53,618 bases of DNA from contig JAAFGT010000017.1 of assembly GCA_010365215.1 (NCBI GenBank), forward strand, positions 1-53,618. The letters are read 5' to 3'. A program made the translations under genes and the position numbers. This stretch comes from Acidipila sp. GTDB taxonomy: Bacteria > Acidobacteriota > Terriglobia > Acidiferrales > UBA7541. The notes below the pieces were generated by a model. It did not search any database, was not told where the DNA came from, and saw nothing but the letters and a program-made list of their open reading frames with translations. How positions within the stretch are numbered: the stretch's first letter is position 1; every line of letters begins with the position of its first letter. Shown one piece after another: positions 34,143-42,623 of this stretch.

Positions 34143-36106
34143 GCTCCCACCTCCGCTTTTCCGGCGAAGCGTGCGCGAGCGTCGTTTGCATTCGGAGCGC
34201 CGCCTGCGGGCTCGCCATCCAAATATTGCCGGCACCATTCCTCGAGCACGAGCAAGGCCCACAAGTGCAGCGAGTAATCGCGCCTGCCGGTCTGGAACTC
34301 GCGCACGATGCGCTCGACCGCCGCGGGTTGGAACCATCCGCGACGCTCCACTGATTCACGCGAAAGGTAGTGAGCCACCAGCGGAGCCAACTCGCGCCGC
34401 AGCCAGATTCCCAGCGGTGGATTCAGCCCCAGCTTGGGGCGTTCCAGAATTTCCGCGGGCAGCAGCGGCCGCATGGCTTCGCGCAACACATACTTTCCCG
34501 TGCGTCCGTGCAATTTTTGCCCTACCGGCAAGCGCAGGGCGAATTCCACCAGGCGATGATCCGTGTAGGGGAGACGAACCTCGAGCGCGTGCGCCATGCT
34601 CATGCGGTCGCCGTAACGGAGCAGGTTGTGCGGCAAGAAGGAGTGCAGATCGACGTAACTCGCCTGATCGAGCGGGTGGCAATCGGCGACGCGGGAAAAC
34701 AGCCCGTCAAGAAATTGCTCACCGGCATGGCCGCCCATAGCGGCTCGAAATTCCGGCGTGTAAAGTTCACCGCGCATACTCGGCGAAAAGTAGCTGACCC
34801 ATCCGGTATAGGCGCGCTGCCAGCTTTCGCCGCTCGCCGATAAGAATTCACGCAGACGCCGCCGCGCGTGAAAGCCACTGGCGCCTTCGGGAATGCCTTC
34901 GGCGAGCATAGCCAGTGCGCGCCGAAGCGGCCCTGGTACAGCATCCAGAAACCGTCGCAGACGCACACCCAAATGGCGCGGATAACCGAGGAACAGCTCG
35001 TCTCCCGCATCGCCGGCCAGGGCTACGGTCACGTGGTTGCGCGTGAGCTCGGCCAGAGAATAGATCAGGAGCGCTGTAGGATTGCCGAATGGCTCATCGA
35101 ACAGCGACACCATGCGCGGCAGCAGCTCGGCGCATTGCGGACGAATTTCCAGTTCGCGGTGCTCGGTATGGCAGTGCTCCGCAACTTTTCGCGCATACTC
35201 CAGCTCCGTGTAATGCTCTTCGCCAGCGCCAAATCCCAGGCTGAATGAACGCACCGGCTCTGCGCCGGCCTTCGACATCAGCGCCACGATGCTGCTGGAA
35301 TCGAGGCCGCCGCTTAAAAACGCTCCCAGCGGAACGTCACTGATGAGCCGCAGCCGCACCGATTCGCCCAGGAGTGGGCGCAGCTCTTCTTGATATGCAT
35401 CAGCGCTTCGCGCGCCGTTTTTTTCTTCGGAACCTTTCTCTGCGCGCGGCCGCGCGTCCCAATAGCAACCCGTAAACACAGCTCCCTCCTGCCATCGCAA
35501 CCAGTGCGCCGGAGGAAGCTCCTGGATTCCCGCAAAAATTGTCTGTGGCGGAGGAATGTAAAGGTACGTGAGATAGTCGTCGACTGCGGCAGCGTTCAGG
35601 CTGCGATTCACGTCGGGATGCTGAAGGAGAGCCTTCATCTCGGATGCAAAAAGCAGGCGCTGGCCGGCGCGCGCGTAATAGAGCGGCTTCACGCCAAGAC
35701 GGTCGCGAACCAGAATCAGGGAACGCTCGTGATGGTCCCAGACGGCGAAGGCAAACATGCCGCGCAGGCGTTCGAGCGCTGCCGTTCCCCAGCGCGCCCA
35801 AGCCTCCACCAACACTTCCGTGTCGGAGCGCGTGCGCAAAACGCAGCCGGCGCTCTCGAGCTCCTTTTGGATTTCACGGAAGTTGTAAATCTCACCGTTA
35901 AAAATAACCGTGCAACGGCCATCGGCGCTGGTCATCGGCTGGGCGCCGCCGGTTAAATCGATAACCGCCAAGCGGCGATGTCCAAAGCTCACCTCAGGCG
36001 TTGAAAGAAGGCCCTGGCCGTCCGGGCCCCGGTGAGCGAGGCTCAGCGTCATGCGCTCCAGAAGAGCGCGGTCGATTCCGGGAACAGCTCCTGCGATTCC
36101 GCACAT
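34139..36106 (-). CDS. Asparagine synthase (glutamine-hydrolysing) homologue 1
   Basis: A 655-residue two-domain amidotransferase. The N-terminal class II glutaminase has the catalytic Cys2 in MCGIAG, RLAVIDLTGGAQPM and NGEIYNF. The synthetase domain has the ATP-pyrophosphatase loop SGGLDSSS (about 266). It is about 100 residues longer than E. coli AsnB, as in homologues in surface-polysaccharide loci. Both active sites look intact, so it should move ammonia from glutamine to an adenylated carboxylate. In this locus the acceptor may be a uronic acid sugar rather than aspartate (inference; compare WbpS in Pseudomonas O-antigen loci). The ATG has no ribosome site but eight A residues before it, behind a hairpin. 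Confidence 0.92.
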   Translation of the reverse strand: MCGIAGAVPGIDRALLERMTLSLAHRGPDGQGLLSTPEVSFGHRRLAVIDLTGGAQPMTSADGRCTVIFNGEIYNFREIQKELESAGCVLRTRSDTEVLVEAWARWGTAALERLRGMFAFAVWDHHERSLILVRDRLGVKPLYYARAGQRLLFASEMKALLQHPDVNRSLNAAAVDDYLTYLYIPPPQTIFAGIQELPPAHWLRWQEGAVFTGCYWDARPRAEKGSEEKNGARSADAYQEELRPLLGESVRLRLISDVPLGAFLSGGLDSSSIVALMSKAGAEPVRSFSLGFGAGEEHYTELEYARKVAEHCHTEHRELEIRPQCAELLPRMVSLFDEPFGNPTALLIYSLAELTRNHVTVALAGDAGDELFLGYPRHLGVRLRRFLDAVPGPLRRALAMLAEGIPEGASGFHARRRLREFLSASGESWQRAYTGWVSYFSPSMRGELYTPEFRAAMGGHAGEQFLDGLFSRVADCHPLDQASYVDLHSFLPHNLLRYGDRMSMAHALEVRLPYTDHRLVEFALRLPVGQKLHGRTGKYVLREAMRPLLPAEILERPKLGLNPPLGIWLRRELAPLVAHYLSRESVERRGWFQPAAVERIVREFQTGRRDYSLHLWALLVLEEWCRQYLDGEPAGGAPNANDARARFAGKAEVGA

Positions 36107-36118
36107 TTTTTTTTGTGA

Positions 36119-36140
36119 GCCGGCAACTACTGTCGCCGGT
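36119..36140 (-). other. Short hairpin in the leader of the first asparagine synthase gene
   Basis: Arms CCGGC (36120-36124) and GCCGG (36135-36139) with a possible G-T closing pair flank a 10-nt loop, 13 nt before the asnB-like ATG. An A-tract, not a T-tract, follows on the transcribed strand, so it is not a terminator for this operon. Confidence 0.4.
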
Positions 36141-36178
36141 AGAAACGAAGCCAGGCTTGAGGCAGAGGTGCCATTACC

Positions 36179-37402
36179 CTAGGAGATCTGCGGAACAGCT
36201 TTACGGCCGGTTCTGCGGGCCGGCCCGCGCGCGGCGCGGCTTGCGGCCATTTCCCGCAAGAGGCCGAGTAGACGGTCGACGTGGTCTTCCCACAGAAACT
36301 GTTCTACACGGTGTGATCCACGCGCCGCGAGCTCTTGCCGGAGAGCGGGATTGCGGATCAGTGCGCCGAGCTGCGCGGCCAAAGCTTGGGCATCGAGCAC
36401 CGGAAAATATGAGCCGGCATTGCCGCAGATTTCTCGGTGCACGGCAATGTCGGAGGCGACGACCGGGAGTCCCGCGGCCATGGCCTCCACCAGCGGATGA
36501 CCAAACGATTCACAGAGTGATGGAAAGACGAAGATGTCCACCTGTTCGTAAGCGCGCCACGTGGCGTCATAGTCCAGCACGCCGATCGTTCGTACTGTGC
36601 CGTCGAGGCGCCGCAGCAAGTCGAGCTCCTCCTGGGGCATACGCGTGTGCTGCCCGTCCTGCCGCCAGGGATCGAGCGTAAGCTGCAGTTCGAAGGAAAC
36701 ATTTTGCTGCTTCAGAATTTCCGCCGCGCGGAGCAGCGTGGCGAGATTCTTGTGATCGGCGTAATGCGATACCCAGAGGATTCTGGCCGGCCGAGGGACA
36801 GTCTGCTCGCCCCGCGCGCTTTTGAGGCGGGCGATTTGCTGCGCCAGACGCGCTCGCGGCACACCGTAGGAATTAACACGCGCGTGGCTTTCATCGAGCT
36901 TTACAAACTGCCGCAGATCTTCGAGCATGGCCGCCGACGGAGTCACGACGCAATCGGCGGCGCCCACCGAGCGGCACACCAGCCAGCGGCGCAGCGCAGT
37001 TTCCGCGCGAAAAGAGGCAGACTTGCCGGGAAGTACCTGCTGGAGATACTCGCGCGAAAAATAGATAGGAATACGCACCAGCAGCACCTGCGGACAGGGA
37101 CACGCCAGCAAAGCGAAATTAGCGGAAGAGAAAAGCACATCCGGCTGCTCGCGCTCGAGCATTCGGCGCAGCCCCACCTGATCCCACCACAGACGCCGGG
37201 CATACGACCCGCCCGCTGCGCCGTCCGCGACCACGCGAAGCCGGGAATCCGTTGCCGGAATTTCCCGCGCTCTTTCTGGCGGCACTACAAAAACGAACTC
37301 CTCGCCCGGCCGCGCCTGCTCCAGCAGCGAGCCTGCCAGATTGCGGATATACGTGGCCGCGCCGCCCAGCTTTGCGGAGACTGCATTAACCAGAATTTTC
37401 AT
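36179..37402 (-). CDS. GT4 glycosyltransferase
   Basis: A 407-residue GT-B enzyme starting MKILVNAVSAKLGGAATYI, where the GGAATYIRNL loop binds the phosphate. The C-terminal domain has WVSHYADHKNLATLL and the E-x7-E donor motif in LCESFGHPLVEAMAAGLPVV. The ATG at 37402 overlaps the stop of the second asparagine synthase by ATGA, so the longer open frame to 37513 is rejected. A basic Arg/Ala-rich tail ends the protein. It lies between the two asparagine synthase homologues. Sugar and linkage unknown. Confidence 0.9.
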   Translation of the reverse strand: MKILVNAVSAKLGGAATYIRNLAGSLLEQARPGEEFVFVVPPERAREIPATDSRLRVVADGAAGGSYARRLWWDQVGLRRMLEREQPDVLFSSANFALLACPCPQVLLVRIPIYFSREYLQQVLPGKSASFRAETALRRWLVCRSVGAADCVVTPSAAMLEDLRQFVKLDESHARVNSYGVPRARLAQQIARLKSARGEQTVPRPARILWVSHYADHKNLATLLRAAEILKQQNVSFELQLTLDPWRQDGQHTRMPQEELDLLRRLDGTVRTIGVLDYDATWRAYEQVDIFVFPSLCESFGHPLVEAMAAGLPVVASDIAVHREICGNAGSYFPVLDAQALAAQLGALIRNPALRQELAARGSHRVEQFLWEDHVDRLLGLLREMAASRAARGPARRTGRKAVPQIS

Positions 37403-39291
37403 GCCGTCAGATGCTGCTCGCACCAGTTCTGTAAAACCACGAACACCCAGACACGCGACCAGTGCACCCGTCCGGCCAGAAACTCTTGCCAAAGTTTTTG
37501 CACGTACTCCCACCGCAATACCGGCTTGAGCGCTGCGCAGGGCTCCGCCAGCACTTCTTCAATCACCGGACGCAACTGTCCCTGCATCCACTGCGACCAG
37601 GGAAATTCGAAGCCGCGTTTTGGTTGGGCCAGAATTTCCGGCGGCAAGGGACGCCCAGCGGCATTCACCAGCAAAGGCTTGCGTTTCCGGCCGCTCACTT
37701 TCCACGCTCCCGGCATGCGGAGCGCGATTTGCGTAACCACATCGTCGACCAGCGGCACACGCACTTCGAGAGAGTGCACCATGCTCATGCAATCGGCGTC
37801 GCGCAGAAGTGTATTTCCGAGGTACACCAGCAGCTCGAGACATGAGACCCGGTTGATGGTGTCCTGGCTGCAGAGCAGGCGTTGCTGCCGGGCGAATTCC
37901 GCGGCATAGTCTTGAAAGCGAACCTGCATCAGCCAATCCGGCTGCAACAGATTCGCTACCTGCGCCGGCGCGAGCAAAAGCCGCGAGAGATAGAAAGGAT
38001 GCGGAAAGCCGTCTTGCTCCTGTAACCAGCCAGCCAGTCGCCGGCTCCTGCTGGAGGAAAGCAGTGGCGAGTCGAGCATGCTTCCAGCCAGATGACGGCC
38101 CCAGGCGGGAATCCAGCGTTCGGCGCGCTCCATGCGCGGCACCCAGGTGAAGCTACTGTATCCCGCAAAAAGTTCGTCGCCACCCAGGCCGGAAAGAGCA
38201 ACGGTTACTCCGCCCTGCTTGGTAGCGCGCGACACGAAATAAGTATTAATGCCGTCCACCGTGGGCTGATCCATGGCGGCAAGGGCGCCCGGCAGTGCGC
38301 TTAGCAAGTCGTCTTCGGAAACGGTTAGTTCGTGATGTTCGGTGCCCAGGAGTTTTGCCACGCGTTGCGCCATGGCCCCTTCGGCAAACTGCTGTTCGGC
38401 AAACGTCACCGAGAACGTCTTGACGGCTCCGCCATGCTGCGCTGCCAGGCTCGCCACCACCGTCGAGTCTATTCCTCCGCTCAAAAAAATGCCCAGAGGG
38501 ACGTCGCTTTCCAGGCGCAAACGGACAGCATCCGAGAGGGCCTGATGCATTTCCTCGACGCGATCCTCTTTCGTACGGCCACTTCCATTGAGCAACTCCG
38601 GCGCCGCTGGCAGTTCCCAATAGCGTTTGATGTGGTAGGAGCCCTGTTTCCATCGCAACAGGCAACCGGCCGGAAGCAGCCGGATGCTGCGCACCATGGT
38701 CAGTGGCTCTTGCACAGCTCCGAACTTTAAAAATGAATCGAGGCCCGTGGCGTCCAGCTCGCGCGGCACGAGCTCGCTTGCGAGCAGAGAGCGCAATTCG
38801 GACGCGAACATGAACCTGCCCGGCGCTTCATGGTAATAGAGAGGCTTGACACCCATCGGGTCTCGCGCCAGCAGCAGCCTCTGACGCGACTCATCCCAAA
38901 CGGCGAATGCGAACATCCCGCGCAGTCGCGCGAGCACTTCTTCGCCCCAGACGCGGTAGCCGGTAAGCAGCACTTCCGTGTCGCAATGGGAACGGAAGTC
39001 ACAGCCAAGATCCTGTAGTTCGCGGCGCAGTTCACGGAAATTGAAAATTTCGCCGTTGTAGGCCAGCCAATTTCCAGTGTCAGGATCCATCATCGGCTGA
39101 TGGCCTGCGGGAGAAAGATCGAGAATGGCCAGCCGGCGGGAACCCATCAGCAGGCGTCCTCCCGAGGTTGGAGAGATGGCCACGCGACCTTCGTCATCCG
39201 GGCCGCGCGGCTTCATCTGCAGGAGCATGGCGCCGAGCCGAGCCTCATCCTGCTGCGCGTCCTCTTCGAACCATCCGGCAATTCCACACAT
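37399..39291 (-). CDS. Asparagine synthase (glutamine-hydrolysing) homologue 2
   Basis: A 630-residue full-length AsnB-like protein, clearly diverged from homologue 1 rather than a recent copy. Cys2 is in MCGIAGW, the glutaminase domain has YNGEIFNFRELR, and the synthetase domain has SGGIDSTVVAS (about 274) and GLGGDELFAGY (about 375). All key motifs are retained. Two such enzymes in one glycan operon suggest two different acceptors or two amidation steps; neither is likely to be the housekeeping asparagine synthase (inference). It starts 2 nt after the stop of the preceding GT4 gene and is coupled by ATGA to the next. Confidence 0.92.
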   Translation of the reverse strand: MCGIAGWFEEDAQQDEARLGAMLLQMKPRGPDDEGRVAISPTSGGRLLMGSRRLAILDLSPAGHQPMMDPDTGNWLAYNGEIFNFRELRRELQDLGCDFRSHCDTEVLLTGYRVWGEEVLARLRGMFAFAVWDESRQRLLLARDPMGVKPLYYHEAPGRFMFASELRSLLASELVPRELDATGLDSFLKFGAVQEPLTMVRSIRLLPAGCLLRWKQGSYHIKRYWELPAAPELLNGSGRTKEDRVEEMHQALSDAVRLRLESDVPLGIFLSGGIDSTVVASLAAQHGGAVKTFSVTFAEQQFAEGAMAQRVAKLLGTEHHELTVSEDDLLSALPGALAAMDQPTVDGINTYFVSRATKQGGVTVALSGLGGDELFAGYSSFTWVPRMERAERWIPAWGRHLAGSMLDSPLLSSSRSRRLAGWLQEQDGFPHPFYLSRLLLAPAQVANLLQPDWLMQVRFQDYAAEFARQQRLLCSQDTINRVSCLELLVYLGNTLLRDADCMSMVHSLEVRVPLVDDVVTQIALRMPGAWKVSGRKRKPLLVNAAGRPLPPEILAQPKRGFEFPWSQWMQGQLRPVIEEVLAEPCAALKPVLRWEYVQKLWQEFLAGRVHWSRVWVFVVLQNWCEQHLTA

Positions 39292-39293
39292 GG

Positions 39294-40499
39294 CTAAGCT
39301 GCGCTGCCCTCGAACTCCGGCACGGGAGAATCCAAAGGAGCAAACGCGGCCGTCTGGCGGGCCAGGTAGACCGGCTCGGGCAAAACTTCCACTAACCAGC
39401 GCTGCCAGCGCTGCGAGAAATGCTCAAACTGAAAAGACTTCTGCACGCGTTGCCTGGCCGCGTCACCCAGCGCGCCGCGGCGGATTTCATCGCTGAGCAA
39501 ACTATTCAGGGTTTCCGCCAGGGTGTCCGGTTGTTCCGGGGCAACCAGCATGCCGGTGATTCCGTGACGCACTAGTTCCGGCGTGGCCGCGGAGCGCGCC
39601 GCCACGACGGGCAAGCCGTAGGACATCGCTTCCAGGAATACAATTCCAAATCCTTCTTTCTGGCTGGGCAAGACAAAGAGGTCGGCTTGCGAGTACAGGG
39701 CATGGAGTTCGGCACCTGTCACTTCCCCGCGAAACTCCACCTGGTTTTCGATGCCCAAATCGCTGGCGAGTTTCTGGAGGCGCGTACGATCATTGCCATC
39801 CCCCGCAATCCTGTAAGTGGCTTTCGGATGAAGCGTCAGCACCGCGGGCATGGCGCGCAGCACCAGTTCTATGCCCTTGTACGTGTCCGCTAGACCGAGG
39901 CGAGTTACGCTTAGCAGGCAATCGCCGGTGCGCGATCCGACTGCTCGCTCGACCACTTTCCACGAGGCATCCAGACCATGAGGCAAGACGGATACCCGCG
40001 ATGGGTAAACGCTATTCATCTCCACTATCTTATTGCGTGTGAATACGCTGGGAGCGATTACTGCATCCGCTTTCAGCATGAATTGGCGGATCGGCGAAGG
40101 CAAAGTCTTCCAGACCTCAATGCCGTGGCCGAGAACGGCAACTTTCGCTTTTGGCCGCAGCCCGCGAACCAGTCTGGCCAGGCGAATCAGGTTCGCGTGC
40201 GTGAAAAGAACCAGATCCGGTTCTGCACGCATGAGTCGCCAGGCCACGCTTGCAGCCATTACGCGGCGGGAACGCCCAAAGGCGTGCCAGCGGGATCGCG
40301 GTAGCGGGGCCAGAGCAGCAGCTGGCCTCGCTCCGGCTTGGTCAGCAAAAGAAAAGATCTCAACGTCGGTAGGCGTTGTGATCGAGAAATCAGCAAGCAT
40401 CTGCAGCAGCATGCAATTTACGCGCTGGATTCCCCCGGCTGTACCGAAAAATTCCGAGCCAACCAGAAAGATGCGCACAGGACGTTGGGCCAGTGTCAT
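39294..40499 (-). CDS. GT4 glycosyltransferase
   Basis: A 401-residue GT-B glycosyltransferase. The N-terminal domain opens RIFLVGSEFFGTAGGIQRVN, with the Gly-Gly acceptor loop. The C-terminal domain shows SVTRLGLADTYKGIELVL, YRIAGDGND and the E-x7-E motif in KEGFGIVFLEAMSYGLPVVAA, all typical of retaining GT4 enzymes. It overlaps the previous GT4 gene by ATGA at its start. Sugar specificity cannot be read from the sequence. Confidence 0.9.
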   Translation of the reverse strand: MTLAQRPVRIFLVGSEFFGTAGGIQRVNCMLLQMLADFSITTPTDVEIFSFADQAGARPAAALAPLPRSRWHAFGRSRRVMAASVAWRLMRAEPDLVLFTHANLIRLARLVRGLRPKAKVAVLGHGIEVWKTLPSPIRQFMLKADAVIAPSVFTRNKIVEMNSVYPSRVSVLPHGLDASWKVVERAVGSRTGDCLLSVTRLGLADTYKGIELVLRAMPAVLTLHPKATYRIAGDGNDRTRLQKLASDLGIENQVEFRGEVTGAELHALYSQADLFVLPSQKEGFGIVFLEAMSYGLPVVAARSAATPELVRHGITGMLVAPEQPDTLAETLNSLLSDEIRRGALGDAARQRVQKSFQFEHFSQRWQRWLVEVLPEPVYLARQTAAFAPLDSPVPEFEGSAA

Positions 40500-41755
40500 T
40501 TCAGGTTTTTGCGGGCGGAAGAGGTCTTTTCGGCCACGTCGAAAAGTTCAGTCAACACAGCTTGGTGGATGCGGTCCCAGGCATTTTCCCGCGCCAGGCG
40601 CAAACCATTTGCCACCAGCCGTTCCCGCAGCTCGCCATCGCTGGCCATGCGGCGCATCAGTTCGGCGAGTTCGGCGGTCTCTTTTGGATTTGACACGACC
40701 AGCGCATCCTCTTCGCCGACAATTTCGGCCACGCCCGTTTGCCGGCTGATAATTACCGGCAAGCCGCAGGCCATCGCTTCCATGGGCATAAGTGGAAAAG
40801 TGTCATATACCGATGGCGCAAGCAGCGCGTCGGCGGCGGCATAGTAATAGAGGATGTCGGACCGTCGCGGAAGGTAGGTGATTCGATCCGCGACGCCAAG
40901 CTCCCGGCTAAAGCGCTGCCAGGATTCGGGCCGCTCGGTCCCGACGCCGACTACAAGAAGCCGGACGCCGGGAACTTCGACCAGCGCGCGCATCACATGG
41001 TAAAGACCCTTAATCAGCCAGTTGTTGCCGACAAATAAAAATACAAACTCGCCATCTCGTAGTCCCAGCTCTCGCCTGGCCTGCGGGCGCAACGCGGTGC
41101 GCTCGGCGGGATCAAACGTTAGGGCATTCACGCCGCCGTGGGCCACGGCAACACGTTCCGGCGCGACTCCATAAAAATGCTGCAGGTCCCGCGCCAAAAG
41201 ATGCGACTGCGTTATTACTCGTTGGAGCCGCGGCCGGTGGTAAAACACGCGTTCCACTTTCTCCACGATCCAGGAATACGACCAGCGATGCATTAAGAGC
41301 AGCCAGTCCATGGCGCTAGCCGGCGGGGGACGATGGTCGCCGGAGCGGAATAGAGCGAGTTGCCTCGCCTGGCAGAACCACGCCGTCGAAACCTGCACCT
41401 GCAGACAGTTCGCTCCCGGCGAGTAGATTCCGTCGTAATGGCCATGACTTTTTTCGCCCCGGCGCACGGCGAGCGAGGCTGAAGCGAAGAAGCTCAGAAA
41501 TCGAACCAGGCCAGGCCATGGAATTACCGGCACCTTGTGGTAACAGATATTTGTGCCGGCATCGGGCACCCAATGGTGCGCGTAGAGACAGACGTCGTGA
41601 TCGCGGGCGAGTTGCCCGACCACTTCGGAATTTGCGCGCTCGGTGCCCCCGGTGCGGTGCAGCTCCGGGGTCACCACGGCAATTCGCAAGCGTATATCTT
41701 TAGCCGGCGCTCGCATGGCCATTACGGTTGGGTCAGAAGTAATTACTGCAGTCAT
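40496..41755 (-). CDS. GT4 glycosyltransferase
   Basis: A 419-residue GT-B enzyme. The conserved fold begins at about residue 23 (LRIAVVTPELHRTGGTER), so in-frame ATGs at residues 12 and 14 are alternative starts to the ATG at 41755. FVGNNWLIKGLYHVM and the donor motif in YDTFPLMPMEAMACGLPVI place it in GT4; here the first Glu of E-x7-E is replaced by Asp. A 97-nt gap separates it from the upstream methyltransferase gene, and it is coupled by ATGA to the next GT4. Confidence 0.88.
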   Translation of the reverse strand: MTAVITSDPTVMAMRAPAKDIRLRIAVVTPELHRTGGTERANSEVVGQLARDHDVCLYAHHWVPDAGTNICYHKVPVIPWPGLVRFLSFFASASLAVRRGEKSHGHYDGIYSPGANCLQVQVSTAWFCQARQLALFRSGDHRPPPASAMDWLLLMHRWSYSWIVEKVERVFYHRPRLQRVITQSHLLARDLQHFYGVAPERVAVAHGGVNALTFDPAERTALRPQARRELGLRDGEFVFLFVGNNWLIKGLYHVMRALVEVPGVRLLVVGVGTERPESWQRFSRELGVADRITYLPRRSDILYYYAAADALLAPSVYDTFPLMPMEAMACGLPVIISRQTGVAEIVGEEDALVVSNPKETAELAELMRRMASDGELRERLVANGLRLARENAWDRIHQAVLTELFDVAEKTSSARKNLK

Positions 41756-41852
41756 GAAAACTTCTACTCGGTCGCTTCAACTCGGTATCTAACAATTGCT
41801 GCAGGGGTAAGGACGCCAGCTTGTTCTTTAAGCTCTGCCCGCGATAGCGACC

Positions 41853-42623
41853 TCAGGCGCTTTTGCAACAAACTGCCACCAGCGCGTTGGCCTGATCAAT
41901 CTGGGAACGTTTGAATAACCAGGAGTCGGCAACCGCCTGATCGCCCACCGGTACGCCGAAGGACCGTTGTACGCGCTTGCGTTTGCTGTTCGATAAAAGG
42001 CGTAAGCGCAGATTAAATATATCGAGAGAACGCAACAATGAGTACATCCTGTTTCCACGGCGGCGCTGGCCGTAGAGGTCTACCGCGCTGAAATGCCGGG
42101 CGAGTATTCTCTGCAAGCTACGTTTGTCGTGATTGTTTACGTGAAATGGGTTCTCCATGCCGATAGAACTCATGTGAATGTCGGTGGTGATGGTGTTTGG
42201 CGTAGACAGAATGAGGCGTCCGCCGGGCTTCAACACGCGGACACATTCGCGCAGAAAACCATCCGGATCTTCCATGTGCTCAAAAACCTCAAAAGATATG
42301 ACCAGGTCGAATGCCTCGGAGTCGCAGGCCAGGTTCTGGCAGTCCATCACCGCATAGTAAATTCCGGCGCCTTCATAACGCCGCTTGGCATAATTCATGG
42401 CTAGGTGGGAATAATCCACGCCGAGTACAGAACGCGCCTTTGCGCGCAAGACATGCGATCCATAACCCGTGCCGCATCCGGCATCGAGAACTCGCTCGCC
42501 CCCTCTCATTTGACCGAGAGCGAAGCGGTAGCGCGCCAAGTGATGTTGGTAGGTAGCTTGATCCGGGCTGTCCGGACGCGGCCGCTCGTCGTCCAGTGTC
42601 TGACTTTTAGGTTTCGCTTGCAC
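41853..42623 (-). CDS. Class I SAM-dependent methyltransferase
   Basis: A 256-residue Methyltransf_11/25-type enzyme. The SAM-binding motif I reads VLDAGCGTGYGS, with motif II VLGVDYS and FEVFEHMEDPDGFLRECVRVLKPGG as motifs III-IV. The start is GTG 42623 with GAGG 4-5 nt upstream, giving a 17-nt overlap with the end of the preceding GT4 gene. The longer frame to 42734 lies inside that gene and is rejected. Within a glycan operon it probably O-methylates a sugar or a nonreducing end, but a small-molecule substrate cannot be excluded. Confidence 0.85.
   Translation of the reverse strand: MQAKPKSQTLDDERPRPDSPDQATYQHHLARYRFALGQMRGGERVLDAGCGTGYGSHVLRAKARSVLGVDYSHLAMNYAKRRYEGAGIYYAVMDCQNLACDSEAFDLVISFEVFEHMEDPDGFLRECVRVLKPGGRLILSTPNTITTDIHMSSIGMENPFHVNNHDKRSLQRILARHFSAVDLYGQRRRGNRMYSLLRSLDIFNLRLRLLSNSKRKRVQRSFGVPVGDQAVADSWLFKRSQIDQANALVAVCCKSA

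Noticed and set aside
34143-34337. N-terminal extension of the WbuB-like GT4 into the asparagine synthase gene
   Set aside because: The Arg-rich extension is a shadow; GTG 34142 has a perfect ribosome site and matches the family start.
36647-37909. A 420-residue plus-strand frame opposite GT4 and asnB
   Set aside because: It is antisense to two recognised genes and shows no domain.
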